NCBI GenBank assembly: GCA_020536535.1
Contig: JAHLWZ010000991.1
Location: forward strand, 1,422 to 32,331
Source of the DNA: Pelomyxa schiedti
Taxonomy: Eukaryota; Evosea; Pelobiontida; Pelomyxidae
Direction of reading: 5' to 3'
DNA length: 30,910 bases
Made by a program: the position numbers and the translations under genes. Positions 1-10,300 of the stretch are shown piece after piece. The notes beneath the pieces were generated by a model. The model was given only the letters and a program-made list of their open reading frames with translations, had not been told where the DNA came from and did no database searches. Each line of letters begins with the position of its first letter. Positions within the stretch are counted from its first letter, which is position 1.

Positions 1-1030
1 AGTAAAAGGGATCACAACCCACCAAGAACTGCAACGATGACAGGAGTATTTATCTTCGATAAAAACTCAGATGCTAATACGTAGGCAGAATCCCAGTCAT
101 ACTGCAGTTTCTTAGTTGAAGAATTGAATTCTCTCTCTCTCTATTCTCAACCTCAATGAAATCACCAGCGAGAACGCAGATATCTTTCATAATAATGTTA
201 AGAAAGAGCACGGGTCAAAGAAGGAAAGTCTAATCTAACCGGCATTGGACTGATTTACCACTTCAATAGCTCCACGTAAAAGAGCTGGAGACACACAGCT
301 ATTCCGCAGGCGTTGGAACTGAATTTTGTTTTGGAGAATTAGAGCCAGTCGATAAAAAAACAAGAGTGAAATTCTAAATTAATAATATGTAGGCATTTCA
401 CAGACTTGCAAGCCCACTATACCCCCACTTTCACTTTTCCAATGAATTCGCTCTATAGCCATTAAACAACATACTAGCCACACTTAGTAAGCATGGTTTT
501 TACACAAGTCTCGTTATCCCACAATTATAAGGTGTTTGTTTTCAGGAATGCCAAAATACCGCAGATGGCATTGAACGAGGAGCAACGTAATGAAAATCGC
601 TCAGCACGGCAATGGTCAGCCCGTCAAGTTGTTCAGGCAATCCCACAACTGGGAAATCGAACTTCACCACGTCCGGCATTTGTTTCCTCTGATCCGCGTC
701 CCGGCGCGGCATATCGCCTGCGTTCCCCTTCGTGTTTTCATTTCCCTCCTCTTTGTTTGTGTTGTGAGGTTGTTGCTTGCCAGTTCCAGTATCTTTTGAT
801 GTTGCTGCTCGGGAGCGAAATGGAAAGAACAACACGTGGCAAATGCATCCCACAATCGAAGCGAAGACCCTCCGAAGCCACAATAATATGCGCAGTGGAG
901 CTCTGGGTTCGGCTGGTGTGTCTCGCATCTTTGAATCGGCGAAATAAATTGTTCCTTGATCGCCTTTTGAAATCTGGAATGAACCACGTGTGACTGGTGA
1001 CTCGATGAAATCGAGAACCTCTCTCTTCAC
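1..1030 (-). CDS. Calcineurin-like metallophosphoesterase, membrane-anchored (5' part, cut by window edge)
   Basis: Family enzymes use two metal ions to hydrolyse phosphoesters. Exon 1 starts at 1030. It has a hydrophobic segment (ILLWLRRVFASIVGCICHVL) that is probably a membrane anchor, a low-complexity linker, and then the first metal-binding motif LTIAVLSDFHY. Exon 2 (about 240-298) reads LLRGAIEVVNQSNA. Exon 3 (152-183) reads DICVLAGDFIE, the second metal motif (GD). Exon 4 (23-101) ends TPVIVAVLG, just before the expected NHD motif, where an intron runs off the window. The introns at 184-239 and 102-151 are clean GT-AG and keep frame. The exon 1/2 junction is not settled: exon 1 ends between about 551 and 577 with no perfect donor/acceptor phase match. 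The family is similar to bacterial YkuE and plant/algal homologues. The substrate cannot be told from sequence. The family call is firm; the exact protein is not. Confidence 0.8.
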
Positions 1031-1136
1031 AACGAACGGGTTTCACACTCCGGAGTTCGAGCCCGTGCCTGGGATGTGGAATTTTCTCTGAGCTCCTGTT
1101 TTAATCGCACCGTTTTTTTCTTCCATCGCTGCGGAA
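1031..1136. promoter_or_regulatory. Divergent promoter region
   Basis: These 106 bp separate the start codons of the metallophosphoesterase (minus) and the orphan 369-aa gene (plus), so both promoters and 5' UTRs must lie here or overlap the neighbouring coding starts. There is a T-rich run before the plus-strand ATG. I see no clear TATA box. Confidence 0.4.
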
Positions 1137-2246
1137 ATGAGCAAAACGAGAAGACATGCACCCAGCGCTGGCACACTTTCACACAACGATCACAGCGACT
1201 CCGATGATCTCAGCAGAACGGTACTTATGGGTGACATTGCTGCTACCAACCGCCTCGGTCGCAGCCTGTTGCTTTCCTCCAGGAGCGATCTCTTCAGTGC
1301 TCCAGACTCCGTTACGGCCACGGATTATGGGTTCGGCTACGACTCTGGTTCTGTCGACGATGACCCTGACTACTACGACGACATTGATGGACCATTTTCA
1401 CCAACGAAAAGAACGAGCTCCAGGATGGCTTTTGGCTGCGCCCCTAATCGTTCCGACGCCGCGAGGAGCAAAAAGGAACTTTTGAAACGCGCAAAAGAGG
1501 CCGGAAATGCAACTGCGGGCGTGTGGCTGGCGAGGCACAAGTGCCAGGTGGGAAAGGGATTATGGGCCAAGGGACGCCATTTGGAAGCAATTCTCGAGTG
1601 GGAAAAGGCCTCCCACAAGTACAGCAAAGGCGGCACTTTGGTTCTGGAGACTGTGAGTCAACTGAGGGTTCACAGAGATATTCAAGGAATAGGGGAGTCA
1701 GAGGATAGAGAACCAGAGGGGGGAATTATTGGAAGGCTTATACGGCTATTCGAGGAGATTGGCGCAATGGTTCATGATCCGGAATTGCTGGTATACATAT
1801 CAGTCATGATCGGATTTGTCCTGGATCCCATGTACTTCCACTTTGAAAAGGCTCTCCAGTTATTACTTGATGCACAGAACTTTGACCGGGACTCTCACAA
1901 TTTCTATCTCACCACTCAGCTATTCATCCCGTCCATACAGCTTCTTGTATCTGAAAAATGCAGGATTGTGGCCGCTCTGACCTGCTATCACCCGCGATGT
2001 GGAGCCGGAAGCTTCTTTCTCAGCCACCTGCCTCGTGCTGTGGTTATTGACATTGGCCGAATTATGTGGATGCAGAACTCGGTGCTTCTCTACACCCTTA
2101 CAATTTCTGCAGAGGGACAAGCCGAAAGAATAACACACAACTCATTTAGACCAGCAGCAAATATGTTTGAATCCCTTCAGTACATGGAGTCCAAGCTGGA
2201 ACAGATGATGGTGTCACCATCACCAAAGTCACCTCACCAACACTAG
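1137..2246 (+). CDS. Orphan protein, 369 aa, single open frame
   Basis: I do not recognise this protein. The ATG at 1137 opens an uninterrupted 369-codon frame. Residues 1-105 are Ser/Asp-rich and look disordered (DDDPDYYDDIDG). From about residue 107 there is a helical region (KKELLKRAKEAGN, then LWAKGRHLEAILEWEKASHKY) that resembles a TPR-like hairpin, followed by a predicted helical bundle with hydrophobic stretches (ELLVYISVMIGFVLDP). The C-terminal tail is Ser/Pro/His-rich. No catalytic motif is visible. A strong donor (gtgagt at about 1651) falls inside the frame, so a spliced in-frame variant is possible. It lies 252 bp upstream of the RasGEF on the same strand, but I found no splice pattern joining the two. 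The gene is likely real because of its length and coding composition. Confidence 0.65.
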   Translation: MSKTRRHAPSAGTLSHNDHSDSDDLSRTVLMGDIAATNRLGRSLLLSSRSDLFSAPDSVTATDYGFGYDSGSVDDDPDYYDDIDGPFSPTKRTSSRMAFGCAPNRSDAARSKKELLKRAKEAGNATAGVWLARHKCQVGKGLWAKGRHLEAILEWEKASHKYSKGGTLVLETVSQLRVHRDIQGIGESEDREPEGGIIGRLIRLFEEIGAMVHDPELLVYISVMIGFVLDPMYFHFEKALQLLLDAQNFDRDSHNFYLTTQLFIPSIQLLVSEKCRIVAALTCYHPRCGAGSFFLSHLPRAVVIDIGRIMWMQNSVLLYTLTISAEGQAERITHNSFRPAANMFESLQYMESKLEQMMVSPSPKSPHQH

Positions 2247-2498
2247 CTGTAACAGTAGTATTTTATTTTTTGTGAGTAATGGAATTAAATTCTTGTTAAC
2301 TTTTGTATTCCTCTGGTGCACTATCTGGAACGTGATGCTTTTCCCCCAATGGATCACACAGGTCATTGGTTGGAACAGCCCCAATATCTCTCCTTGGCCC
2401 AACTTGTCTCCAGCAACACCCATTTTGGAACAGTCAGGGAATAAGCTGGAGATCCCAGCTTGATCAAGGGAGTTGGTTTTCTTCGAAAACAAAGCCGA

Positions 2499-4404
2499 AT
2501 GACCAACCGAAGCGGCGACGAGGTGATTAACATGTATTTGCCCAAATTTGCATTCTAACCAATGAAAGAGTCACGTGATTTTGTGCAATGGAGGGGTGAT
2601 AATGGCTCCAAGTGTGGAGCACCTCATTTTTCTCTTGTTCATTGATGGTTGAAAAACCTCCTCCCGAATCCACAAGTATGGTGTTATAATGACTCGAACA
2701 AGATGACGAAAGAAGATTGCTGTTGGATAAGAATCGGTTTATCGTGGAATTTTTCTTGTCGTATGGTCAAATAACCACCCGCGAAAAGTGTTTGATTTGT
2801 TGGTAAAGAGGTTTGGTCCTCTGAATATTTTTTGTCCTGTCTAATTGTGCTTTCAAGCTTCATCGAACGGGATTCGACTATGTCACCTACGGCTCAAGAA
2901 GAACAAACGAGGTTTTGATTCCTTCTGAACTAGCTTAAAAATGTTCAACTTATCTGAAGAATTCTTCATGCACTCAAAACATGGCTGTCTCTTATGCCTG
3001 ATGACTTCACAGATGGTTCTGAACTGTCGGTGAAACGTAAAAACCTAACACTTTATCTTTAGACTGTCCAAATGCACTCATTGAACTTCTGAAGTGGCGT
3101 GATTGTGCTACAAATATGATGTGTACTCAGAATCGATCACATAGTATCCTTTTGCAACTGCCACAAGAAGTTCGGAGAGAAATCTGCCTTTATATGAGGG
3201 ATCAACTGCAAATACAGTTCAAATTTTCGGAATTTTTTCTAGATTTGAAGGTGTTTATCCACCACCGCTCTGTCCACCCAGAATGGAAAGCTTTTTCATC
3301 CTCAGTTATCTCTCAAATGTATATTTCTCAGCCCTAAAGTTACTCTCATTTTTTCGCAAATAGATTCCGCATTCCTCCTAAGGCTTCAGGCTTTGATCTT
3401 CCTGTTCAATATGACTGCTACTCGCCCCAGGAGCCATTCTCCCAACCTCTGCTTGAAATTATGAAACCTCACGAGTGTGCCTGGCATATCACATGTATCA
3501 CAGGAGAGATTTATCGAAGAATTCGAGTCAAAGAATTTGTACATCGGGGTTGGAGGAAAAGCACTGGTCGAACCACTTCTCCCAATCTTATAATTATGGT
3601 GAATGCTTTCAATTCTGTATGTTACCACAGAAATTCCCTTTTCTGAGCCTCTTTCTAAGATTTCCTTATGGGCGTGCGAATATGTACTGTCAAAATCCAA
3701 TCTTGACCAAAGAGTCTCCGCACTGGCAAAGGTAATTGACCTTGCAGATAATCTCTTGAAGATAAACAATGTATTTTCTTCCGTGGCAGTAGTGGAGGCA
3801 ATTAAAGAGTCGTGCCTGCAGCGATTGAAAGCAACTTTGGCCAAGGTAGTTCACAAAAGTCCGTGTTTACGCGAACACCAATGTTTCTGAAGTTACCCAA
3901 GAAGTCACAAAAGACAATGCAGTACCTCATTAATCTGACAGATCCTTCCGAGAACAGACGGTCACTACGAACCACCTTGTCTTCCACACCTGGGTAAGCA
4001 AGCTGTACTCCCTCACTCGGGTTTGACAAACAACCAAACATCGACACTCTAACGCGATCACAATGGCAAACACAAACAGCCCACCTACAACAGGTCTCTA
4101 TCTCAACGACATACTCTTACTTCTGGAAGACAATCCTTCTACCATTGGAACACAAATCAACTTTACAAGGTGCCGAATGTTTTCAGGAGTTATCGAGGAC
4201 TTTCTCGCTTGGCAGCAAGTTCCTTTCACACCCCCACCCGCATTATATCGTCACCCACATAAAAGCAGCAGCCCCCACAGTAGAAACCTTTACCTCGTGC
4301 AACAAATGTTACTCTCCACAACGCACCGCTCCTATGAGGACATGTGGGACCTCTCTTTGGTCCGTGAACCACGACGGCCACGTTACCTGAGGACAAAAGT
4401 CTGA
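2499..4404 (+). CDS. Ras guanine nucleotide exchange factor (RasGEF_N plus CDC25 domain)
   Basis: A RasGEF opens the nucleotide site of a Ras GTPase at membranes so that GTP replaces GDP. My model has ten exons: 2499-2522, 2569-2647, 2703-2802, 2858-2911, 2960-3015, 3063-3318, 3364-3616, 3660-3845, 3893-3993 and 4080-4404. Together they give 477 aa in one frame. The RasGEF_N domain (about residues 9-150) shows CNGGVIMAPSVEHL, EFFLSYGQITTREK and ALKTWLSLMPDDF. The CDC25 catalytic domain (about 190-470) shows HECAWHITCITGEIYRRI, SPNLIIMVNAFNSISLW, ESCLQRLKATLAKL, TGLYLNDILLLLEDN and ends DLSLVREPR, the canonical close of the fold. Introns are 43-55 nt except the last (86 nt). No PH, DEP, LisH or kinase domain is seen, so this is a minimal GEF unless upstream exons were missed. 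The ATG choice is the weakest part: the frame is open upstream of 2499 for only a short distance. Confidence 0.85.
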
Positions 4405-4753
4405 TGGGATCCCAAAGCCAAAAAATATTTTCTTTGCTCAAGGCCAGGTCAAGAAGTCAAACTCCAAAAGTCCTGAAAAATGGGCTCAGTGCACCACTGG
4501 GTTCCCAATAGCAAAAGTAAAAGTGCCTGGTCCCTTCCCCAATTTGCGGGTTGTGGCCAGTGCAGTTGCTCTGGTTTGGAACCAATTCGAGCAGTGAACA
4601 CAAAGCCATACAATTTGTACAAATCAGTTTCTTTTTACATATTGTTCAAGACAACTGTGCACCTCTTCTCTGCTTCTCAAGAGTGTTGTGACACCACCAG
4701 AGTCCTTGAGAACGATGTGTTGAGTTGACCACGGCACTTCTCTTCTATCTAGC
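4405..4753. other. Convergent intergenic spacer
   Basis: These 349 bp lie between the stop codons of the RasGEF (plus) and the 453-aa orphan (minus), so they should hold both 3' UTRs and polyadenylation signals. Short open frames exist here, but none has recognisable protein character. I see no repeat or RNA gene. Confidence 0.5.
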
Positions 4754-6115
4754 TCATGAGAAGAAGAGGGAAGACTGCTCGTTGATGTAAAACGAAGAGG
4801 AAAACAGCACATCAATTGTGATCAGCACAGAAAGCCCTGATGATGCGTCAATCACATCTATCTTCCTGTCTCTTTCCCTCACAGCAAACAGTAATCCGCA
4901 CCCGGCAATAACCTGGTCAAAGTTGTCCTCGCAGTTGTTGTTTCTTTGGATGAACCTCACAGGCTTCTCTGTGTTGTGGCAGTCCCACAGCTCGTAGGAC
5001 CTTTCACAGTCGTAGGCCTTTCCAATGCAGAACATGGAGTCGTTCAGCTGAGACAGGTCTGAGCACCTCTTTGACAGCATTTTTGCCTCACCTGTTGCGG
5101 CCTCAACCTGGAATACTGCACCGGCTGATGACTTGAATATGAATGCCACAGAACCGTCAGTCTTCTTTCTCCTGAAAATCAGTGCAACAATAGGCATCGG
5201 CACAGAAAGGATCGGGATTGAAGTGTGTTCCAGCACTGCAATTTTCTTTGATTCCCATGTCTGAGGGATATCAAGTAGTGTGAGGTAAATCGTGTTGGAA
5301 ACGCCACTCAAAAGCAGTGCCTCGTCTGGAGCAGGATTATTCAGGAACAGCCTCAGTACTGCCAGAGAGGAACCCATCTCACGGGGAACAGGAATCCCAG
5401 TCACAGATGGGATCCCCACTGCAGTTGCTACAGTCTGACACGACGTGTAGCAGTGAATGCCAGAGACCGCCAGCGTTACCTCGCCATTATTCCTCTCACA
5501 CCTCACCCACCACTTGTGATTGACTGCGTCGCACAACACCCCTTCCCTGCTGATCTGCAGATAGTCATTCCGCCCGCCCCACGCATGAGCAGTGCCGACA
5601 GCGGAACCATGCCGCTGCATCCTAATGGTCATGCCCCTGACCTCTCCCTCGCCAATCAGGCTCCACGTCCTCTTCGCCGAAACCCCGGGCGCCACCCACC
5701 CGACAAAGTCGGCCGAGGTGCCGACGCGGCCGCCGCGCGTGAGGCCCAGCGTGGCCGGCGACACGCCGAAGGCCACGGAGGCCCGCGCCGCCCCGCGGGC
5801 GCTCGCCGCGTCGCCCTTGTTCTCGACCGCGAGCGTGACGAACACGGCGGGCCGCCGCGGGGGGGCGGCGGGGGCGACCCACGTGCGCCAGATGTGGTGG
5901 GCGAGCGTCGAGAGGGAGCACACGGGGCGCGCCGGGCTCAGCTCGCCGCAGCGCGGGAGGGACGAGGCCAGGAGCGCCGCGAACTGGTCGCCGACGCTGA
6001 AGGCGGCTGTTGAAACCAAAGGAGGGGGCGCGGGTGTCACTGGCCCTGTGTCGTGCTCCTGCTCAACTACCTTGGATGTCGAGGATGCCGTTCCCTGAGG
6101 AAATGCGTTTCCCAT
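4754..6115 (-). CDS. Orphan protein, 453 aa, intronless
   Basis: I do not recognise this protein. One continuous frame runs from ATG at 6115 to the stop at 4754. It begins MGNAF, which looks like an N-myristoylation start, but Pro at position 6 is unfavourable. Residues about 40-60 (DQFAALLASSLPRCG) followed by LSTLAHHIWRTW resemble a short helical module of the kind that opens F-box-like proteins. This is only a resemblance. The rest is rich in beta-strand patterns (GMTIRMQRHG, HKWWVRCERNNGEVTLAVSG, AVLRLFLNNPAP) and could fold as a propeller without clear WD signatures. The 5' third is extremely GC-rich while the 3' two thirds have ordinary composition. No transmembrane segment is evident. 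It may belong to a lineage-specific family. Confidence 0.65.
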   Translation of the reverse strand: MGNAFPQGTASSTSKVVEQEHDTGPVTPAPPPLVSTAAFSVGDQFAALLASSLPRCGELSPARPVCSLSTLAHHIWRTWVAPAAPPRRPAVFVTLAVENKGDAASARGAARASVAFGVSPATLGLTRGGRVGTSADFVGWVAPGVSAKRTWSLIGEGEVRGMTIRMQRHGSAVGTAHAWGGRNDYLQISREGVLCDAVNHKWWVRCERNNGEVTLAVSGIHCYTSCQTVATAVGIPSVTGIPVPREMGSSLAVLRLFLNNPAPDEALLLSGVSNTIYLTLLDIPQTWESKKIAVLEHTSIPILSVPMPIVALIFRRKKTDGSVAFIFKSSAGAVFQVEAATGEAKMLSKRCSDLSQLNDSMFCIGKAYDCERSYELWDCHNTEKPVRFIQRNNNCEDNFDQVIAGCGLLFAVRERDRKIDVIDASSGLSVLITIDVLFSSSFYINEQSSLFFS

Positions 6116-6246
6116 CTAATGCAACAAGTCTGTTTTTTCCCAACGCTACCTCCTTTTTGTGTGTGTTTTGGCCAAGTTGGTTATTGGGGGTGATTGTTAG
6201 CCGAATCATCAACCCCATCAGTTTCACCTAAGTTGGAGTGTTTTTG
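6116..6246. promoter_or_regulatory. Divergent promoter region
   Basis: These 131 bp separate the start of the 453-aa orphan (minus) from the start of the Rab gene (plus). The region is T-rich on the plus strand. It must carry the promoters or 5' UTRs of both genes. I see no specific element. Confidence 0.4.
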
Positions 6247-7269
6247 ATGGGCGAGAGGTGGGTTGACTCCAAGGTTGTGGTTCTTGGTTCGTCTTTTGTG
6301 GGCAAAACGTGCCTAGCTCTGCGGTACGTGGTGGTTGATGTAGAATTGTGGGTGGTGGGAGTGTTTTGAGGTCCAACGGTTTTTTTTAAATTGTATTTAG
6401 GTATGTGAATGGGAGTTTTCCAGGTGACGTTGTACCTACCTTATCTGCCACTTATTTGTCAAAGTCTCTGTAGGTTTTTCTTTGGCAGTACTTCATCAAA
6501 CAGTTATTAATTTAGTTATGCAGAGAAGTGAATGGTGCACACCTTAATTTGCAGCTGTGGGATACTGTAATTTCTTAACTACGAAACAGTAATTTTTCGT
6601 ATTCACCACTCTAGGCAGGACAAGCATGTTCCCAATTTTAAAGTTATTACCTTTATCTGATAAAAAAGCGGAACTTTTCAATTTAGGAGCGATTCAAGTC
6701 CATGGCTCCACTGTACGGTCTCCAACTATCAAACAAGGGAAGTCACCTCTTTTTTTTCTCCAGATACTTCCGAGGGGCTCACGCAGCAATTATTTGTTAC
6801 CAAATAAACTCCCGAGACACATTTGAAGCAGTCAAAATGTGGGTTGAGGAGCTTAATTCTAAAACAGAAGGAAATACTTGTACCTGCCTCCCTTATTCCT
6901 TTACTTAGACCTAACACCATACAGTGATTGTTTTAGTTGGAACCAAGGTGGACTTGGAGACCGAAAGGGTTATTTCTGCAACTGAAGGTGCAGCATATGC
7001 TTCCAGGTGAAGCAACATTGTCAAATTTTGGTATTTAGTGATATCCATTAGTATCAGTGCTCTATTTTTTGAAGTGTCAGCCAAAACTGGACAAGGTGAG
7101 TGCTTTCTGTTTTTCTCGTGACACTCAAGTAACCACAGGAGTTGAGAACCTTTTTGGGCTTCTGAGTGATGCCTTGGTTCTCAGAAGTGCCAGAACACCA
7201 GTAACACCTTCCACATCACAAAAACTCACTCCACCATGGAGAAAATCCCATCACCAGAAACACTGCTGA
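6247..7269 (+). CDS. Rab-like small GTPase (divergent), nine exons with a 9-nt microexon
   Basis: Rab GTPases control vesicle traffic by cycling between GDP and GTP forms. The exons are 6247-6323, 6401-6469, 6524-6566, 6615-6623, 6687-6712, 6764-6879, 6925-7006, 7052-7095 and 7139-7269, giving 198 aa in frame. Motifs: P-loop GSSFVGKT; switch I Thr in DVVPTLSATYLSK; G3 WDTAGQERFKSMAPLYFRGA, the Rab-type switch II; G4 is GTKVDL, so TKxD replaces the usual NKxD; G5 EVSAKTGQG. The AGQ of G3 comes entirely from the 9-nt exon 6615-6623, and the intron after it starts with GC. The tail ends KHC, with one terminal Cys instead of a CC or CXC prenylation site, so membrane attachment may be unusual. Closest in feel to the Rab5/21/22 group, but the subfamily is uncertain. 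The gene ends 98 bp from the convergent alpha-kinase gene. Confidence 0.88.
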
Positions 7270-7367
7270 TAGTTCCTTCCACAGCCACACATTACATACA
7301 TTTGTAAATAAACTAAATGCCAGCAACAGCTGAAAAGGATTTTTTTAACAGCATTAACAAACATCGA

Positions 7368-10300
7368 TTAGTCTGTTTTCCATAGCTGTTTGAGACAAAA
7401 AAGTTAGCACAACAGGAGATAGCTGGTAGGAAAAAACCTTAATGGAATAGTCGTAGGAACCACTCAGAAGCACGCCGTTGTAGAACGCCAGAGCTGATAC
7501 ACCACCATCATGTGCTCGGAATTTATGTACAGGTTTATGTGTAACAACATCCCAGACCTAGATAAAGTGAATTGTTGTATTTATAAAGGAGCATAAGAAT
7601 ACCCGTATAGTGTTGTCATTGGACCCCGAAAACAGGAAGTTATTCCCTATGCATATATCGTCAATGAAATCCTCATGGCCCTGCAGTACGGCTGTGCATG
7701 ATAACTCCCTAAGGTTCCAAACCCTCACAGTTTGGTCATAGGAGGCGCTAAACAGGTACTGCCCAGCAATAGCCAATTTTTTGACCCATTTTGTGTGCCC
7801 AGTGAATGTGTAAGCACAATCAAGCTTGGACATCGTATTCCACACCTAAATCGCATTAGCAACAACTAACAGGAAAGAGGAAAAGACTTTGATTGAGTTG
7901 TCATTCGAGCCTGTGAAAACGAAAGTATTTGAGCAGGAAATAGCTCGTACAGCCCGACTATGGCACTCCACAGTTTGTAAACAACTGCGTGTCCTAAGAT
8001 CCCACATCTTTTTTTATTGTAATTTAGTACTACTTGACAACAGGGAGAAATGTGATACCTTAAGCATCTTGTCTCCCGACCCAGAGAAGAGAATGTTGTC
8101 ACGACAATCAACAGCAAAGACAGGTCTCGTGTGTTCTTCCAGAATGTACTCTGGCATTAGAGTCCTGAGATCCCAAACCTTCATGCAATCACATTTCCTT
8201 TCAAACAAATATCTGAAATACTTTGATTGTCTGGTCAGAGGAGCCACTGATCAACTGATTTTCATTGCAGCACAGGCCTTCGACTCTTTTTGCGTGTTGT
8301 GGCTTCATCTTCCCATCTCCCCTAAGGGGTTGCTGTGTCTCAAAGTCCCATACCTACTTTTTATTAGGCATTGAAATGATAGAGGGAGCTTTTTGCGATA
8401 CCCTGACAATTCCAGCACTGGTCCCACAGAAAATCTTACCCGACCCAACACATAGAGTACTTACTGAATCTCTATTTCCAGATAAATTGGCTTGACAACG
8501 TAAGTTCTGAGCCACCCAGGGCTGAGCGGGTTGCATTCCTGCATCAACCTTTTTTGTTTTACACACTTGGAGACTCTTATGTGTGACTATACATACGGCA
8601 GCTCTCTGGAAAACCCCACTTTCTGTGTCAGAAACGCAACGACCATGTCTTGGTGGCAGTGGTGAACTGGAAGGTAATCCAGATGAAGGGGCAATGCTTT
8701 CTGTGTTAGCTTTCTCGGTTGGTGGAGATTGAGGAGGAGTTACAGGGGATGTTAAAATTTGTGGAGGGGGTGATGTCGATGGAGTTGGTGGCCTAACTGC
8801 AATTACAGGCGTTACAGGTGTTGGACTTGGAGGTACTGCGACAGCTTGAGCAGTACTATTAGGTGATAGGGGTTGAGTTGGAGTTATTGCTGGAACTGGT
8901 GAACTGGGTACTGGGGTTGCAGCCGTGGAGACGTCTGTAGCTATAAATTATTAACATGACACCGATAGATGGAGAGGTCAACTCACCTGGCGATACTTCT
9001 TCAGCACCCTTTGGGAAGTTGTCCCACAATCCTTTTAGTAAGTCTTGTGGGCGTGGCACAGTGCCTCCTTGTCCAGGCTTCTTTGGATTGATGGAACTCA
9101 ATTGCAAGTACTAGAAAGAAGTGGGTGAGGGTAGACACAGAAAAGACCAAACTACCTGACATATGGCGTTGCATTGATGTGAGTGCAAAAATTTGTCAAT
9201 ACCACTTTGCCCGCAATTTCCTCGGCCAAGTGACCCAAGATCATCACCAACTGTATGAATTTGAGGGTCCGTATACATGTCATCAACACCTGAGTTTCCT
9301 ATAAGGTTTTCTGTAATCAATGCAGTGGCTCAAAAACCTTGGATGTCAACAACCATATACTTGCGGCCGGATTCTTCATAGGTAAAGTGACTGAAGGCCT
9401 ACTGAAGGTTAATGTTGGGTAGAAACTAATAAGACTCGCCACCTGTGGGGTATTTCTTTCTTCAGCAATAAACCCGTTATTGTTGTTGTACTTTTTGAAA
9501 GCTCCAGATACAAAAGGTTCCACACCATAGAGGACTTCTCCAGGTTGGTCAACAAGTTCAATGACATAGCAAGGAAGAAAGTCCACCTGTAATGTGAAAA
9601 TTTAGGGGTGAAAATTGGGTTTTTCCCCCTACCTTCTTAGGAGGCTTTTTTTCATTGTACTTGGCCGCTAGACTACCAGAAACAGTTTGCATTTTGGCAT
9701 CCACGAAGTAACTTTCTCTTGAAACAGACTCGCGGTATTTTTTTGCGACATATTTTTTTGATGGGCTGAAGTATGTAAGACTGTGGTATTATGTAAATAA
9801 TGTATACTTGGCTAGATCTCTCATTACATAGGCAAGTCGCATGCTACCTTGCTAGGGCATTAAAAATATAGAATTCATAATTGGTTAGGCCAACCTTGAG
9901 CAAATGGTTTTGCTTCGATTGTTACAATGAGAGCACCTTGCTTCCACTGTTGATCTGGAGGTGCTGTGGGATCATATTCCCACTTTACTGCACGCTCCGA
10001 GCCCTCGAGAATCTTGAATGCACGACCAGGTATATCTTTTGGTCGAGGTACCTTGACTGGTAGAATTTCAATCCCACTGTTACATATCGGACAAGGGAAA
10101 CCTTCTTCCACAGTTAGAATCAACGTTTTAACACCAGGCACCAAGTCCATAAAGCTTTGCCGTGGAGTAAGTTTTTCCAGTGAGCCATTTTTCATGTATC
10201 CCAGTACTTTAGAAATTAGCCATAACAACTAAAAAAAAAATGTACCAAGATCTGTTTGACACACTCCTTCTGGAAAGGGAAATAATCTATCTTCAAAAAT

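Noticed and set aside
2771-2820. Apparent frameshift in the RasGEF_N domain: VFDLLVKRF reads well in another frame just after TTREK.
   Set aside because: A strong donor (gtaaag, 2803) with acceptor at 2857 keeps the original frame and gives TTREKCLICCFIERD, which fits the domain spacing. The full model sums to a multiple of three, so no frameshift or pseudogene is needed.
3030-3062. A 26-nt intron in the RasGEF gene starting at gtaaaaac (3037).
   Set aside because: The donor at 3016 gives a 47-nt intron of typical size in the right phase and keeps DDFTDD before CPNALIELL.
5453-6098. Plus-strand open frames of 168-186 codons rich in Arg, Ala and Pro.
   Set aside because: They arise from the GC-rich 5' part of the 453-aa gene on the minus strand, where stop codons are rare in all frames. 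They show no domain or hydrophobic pattern.
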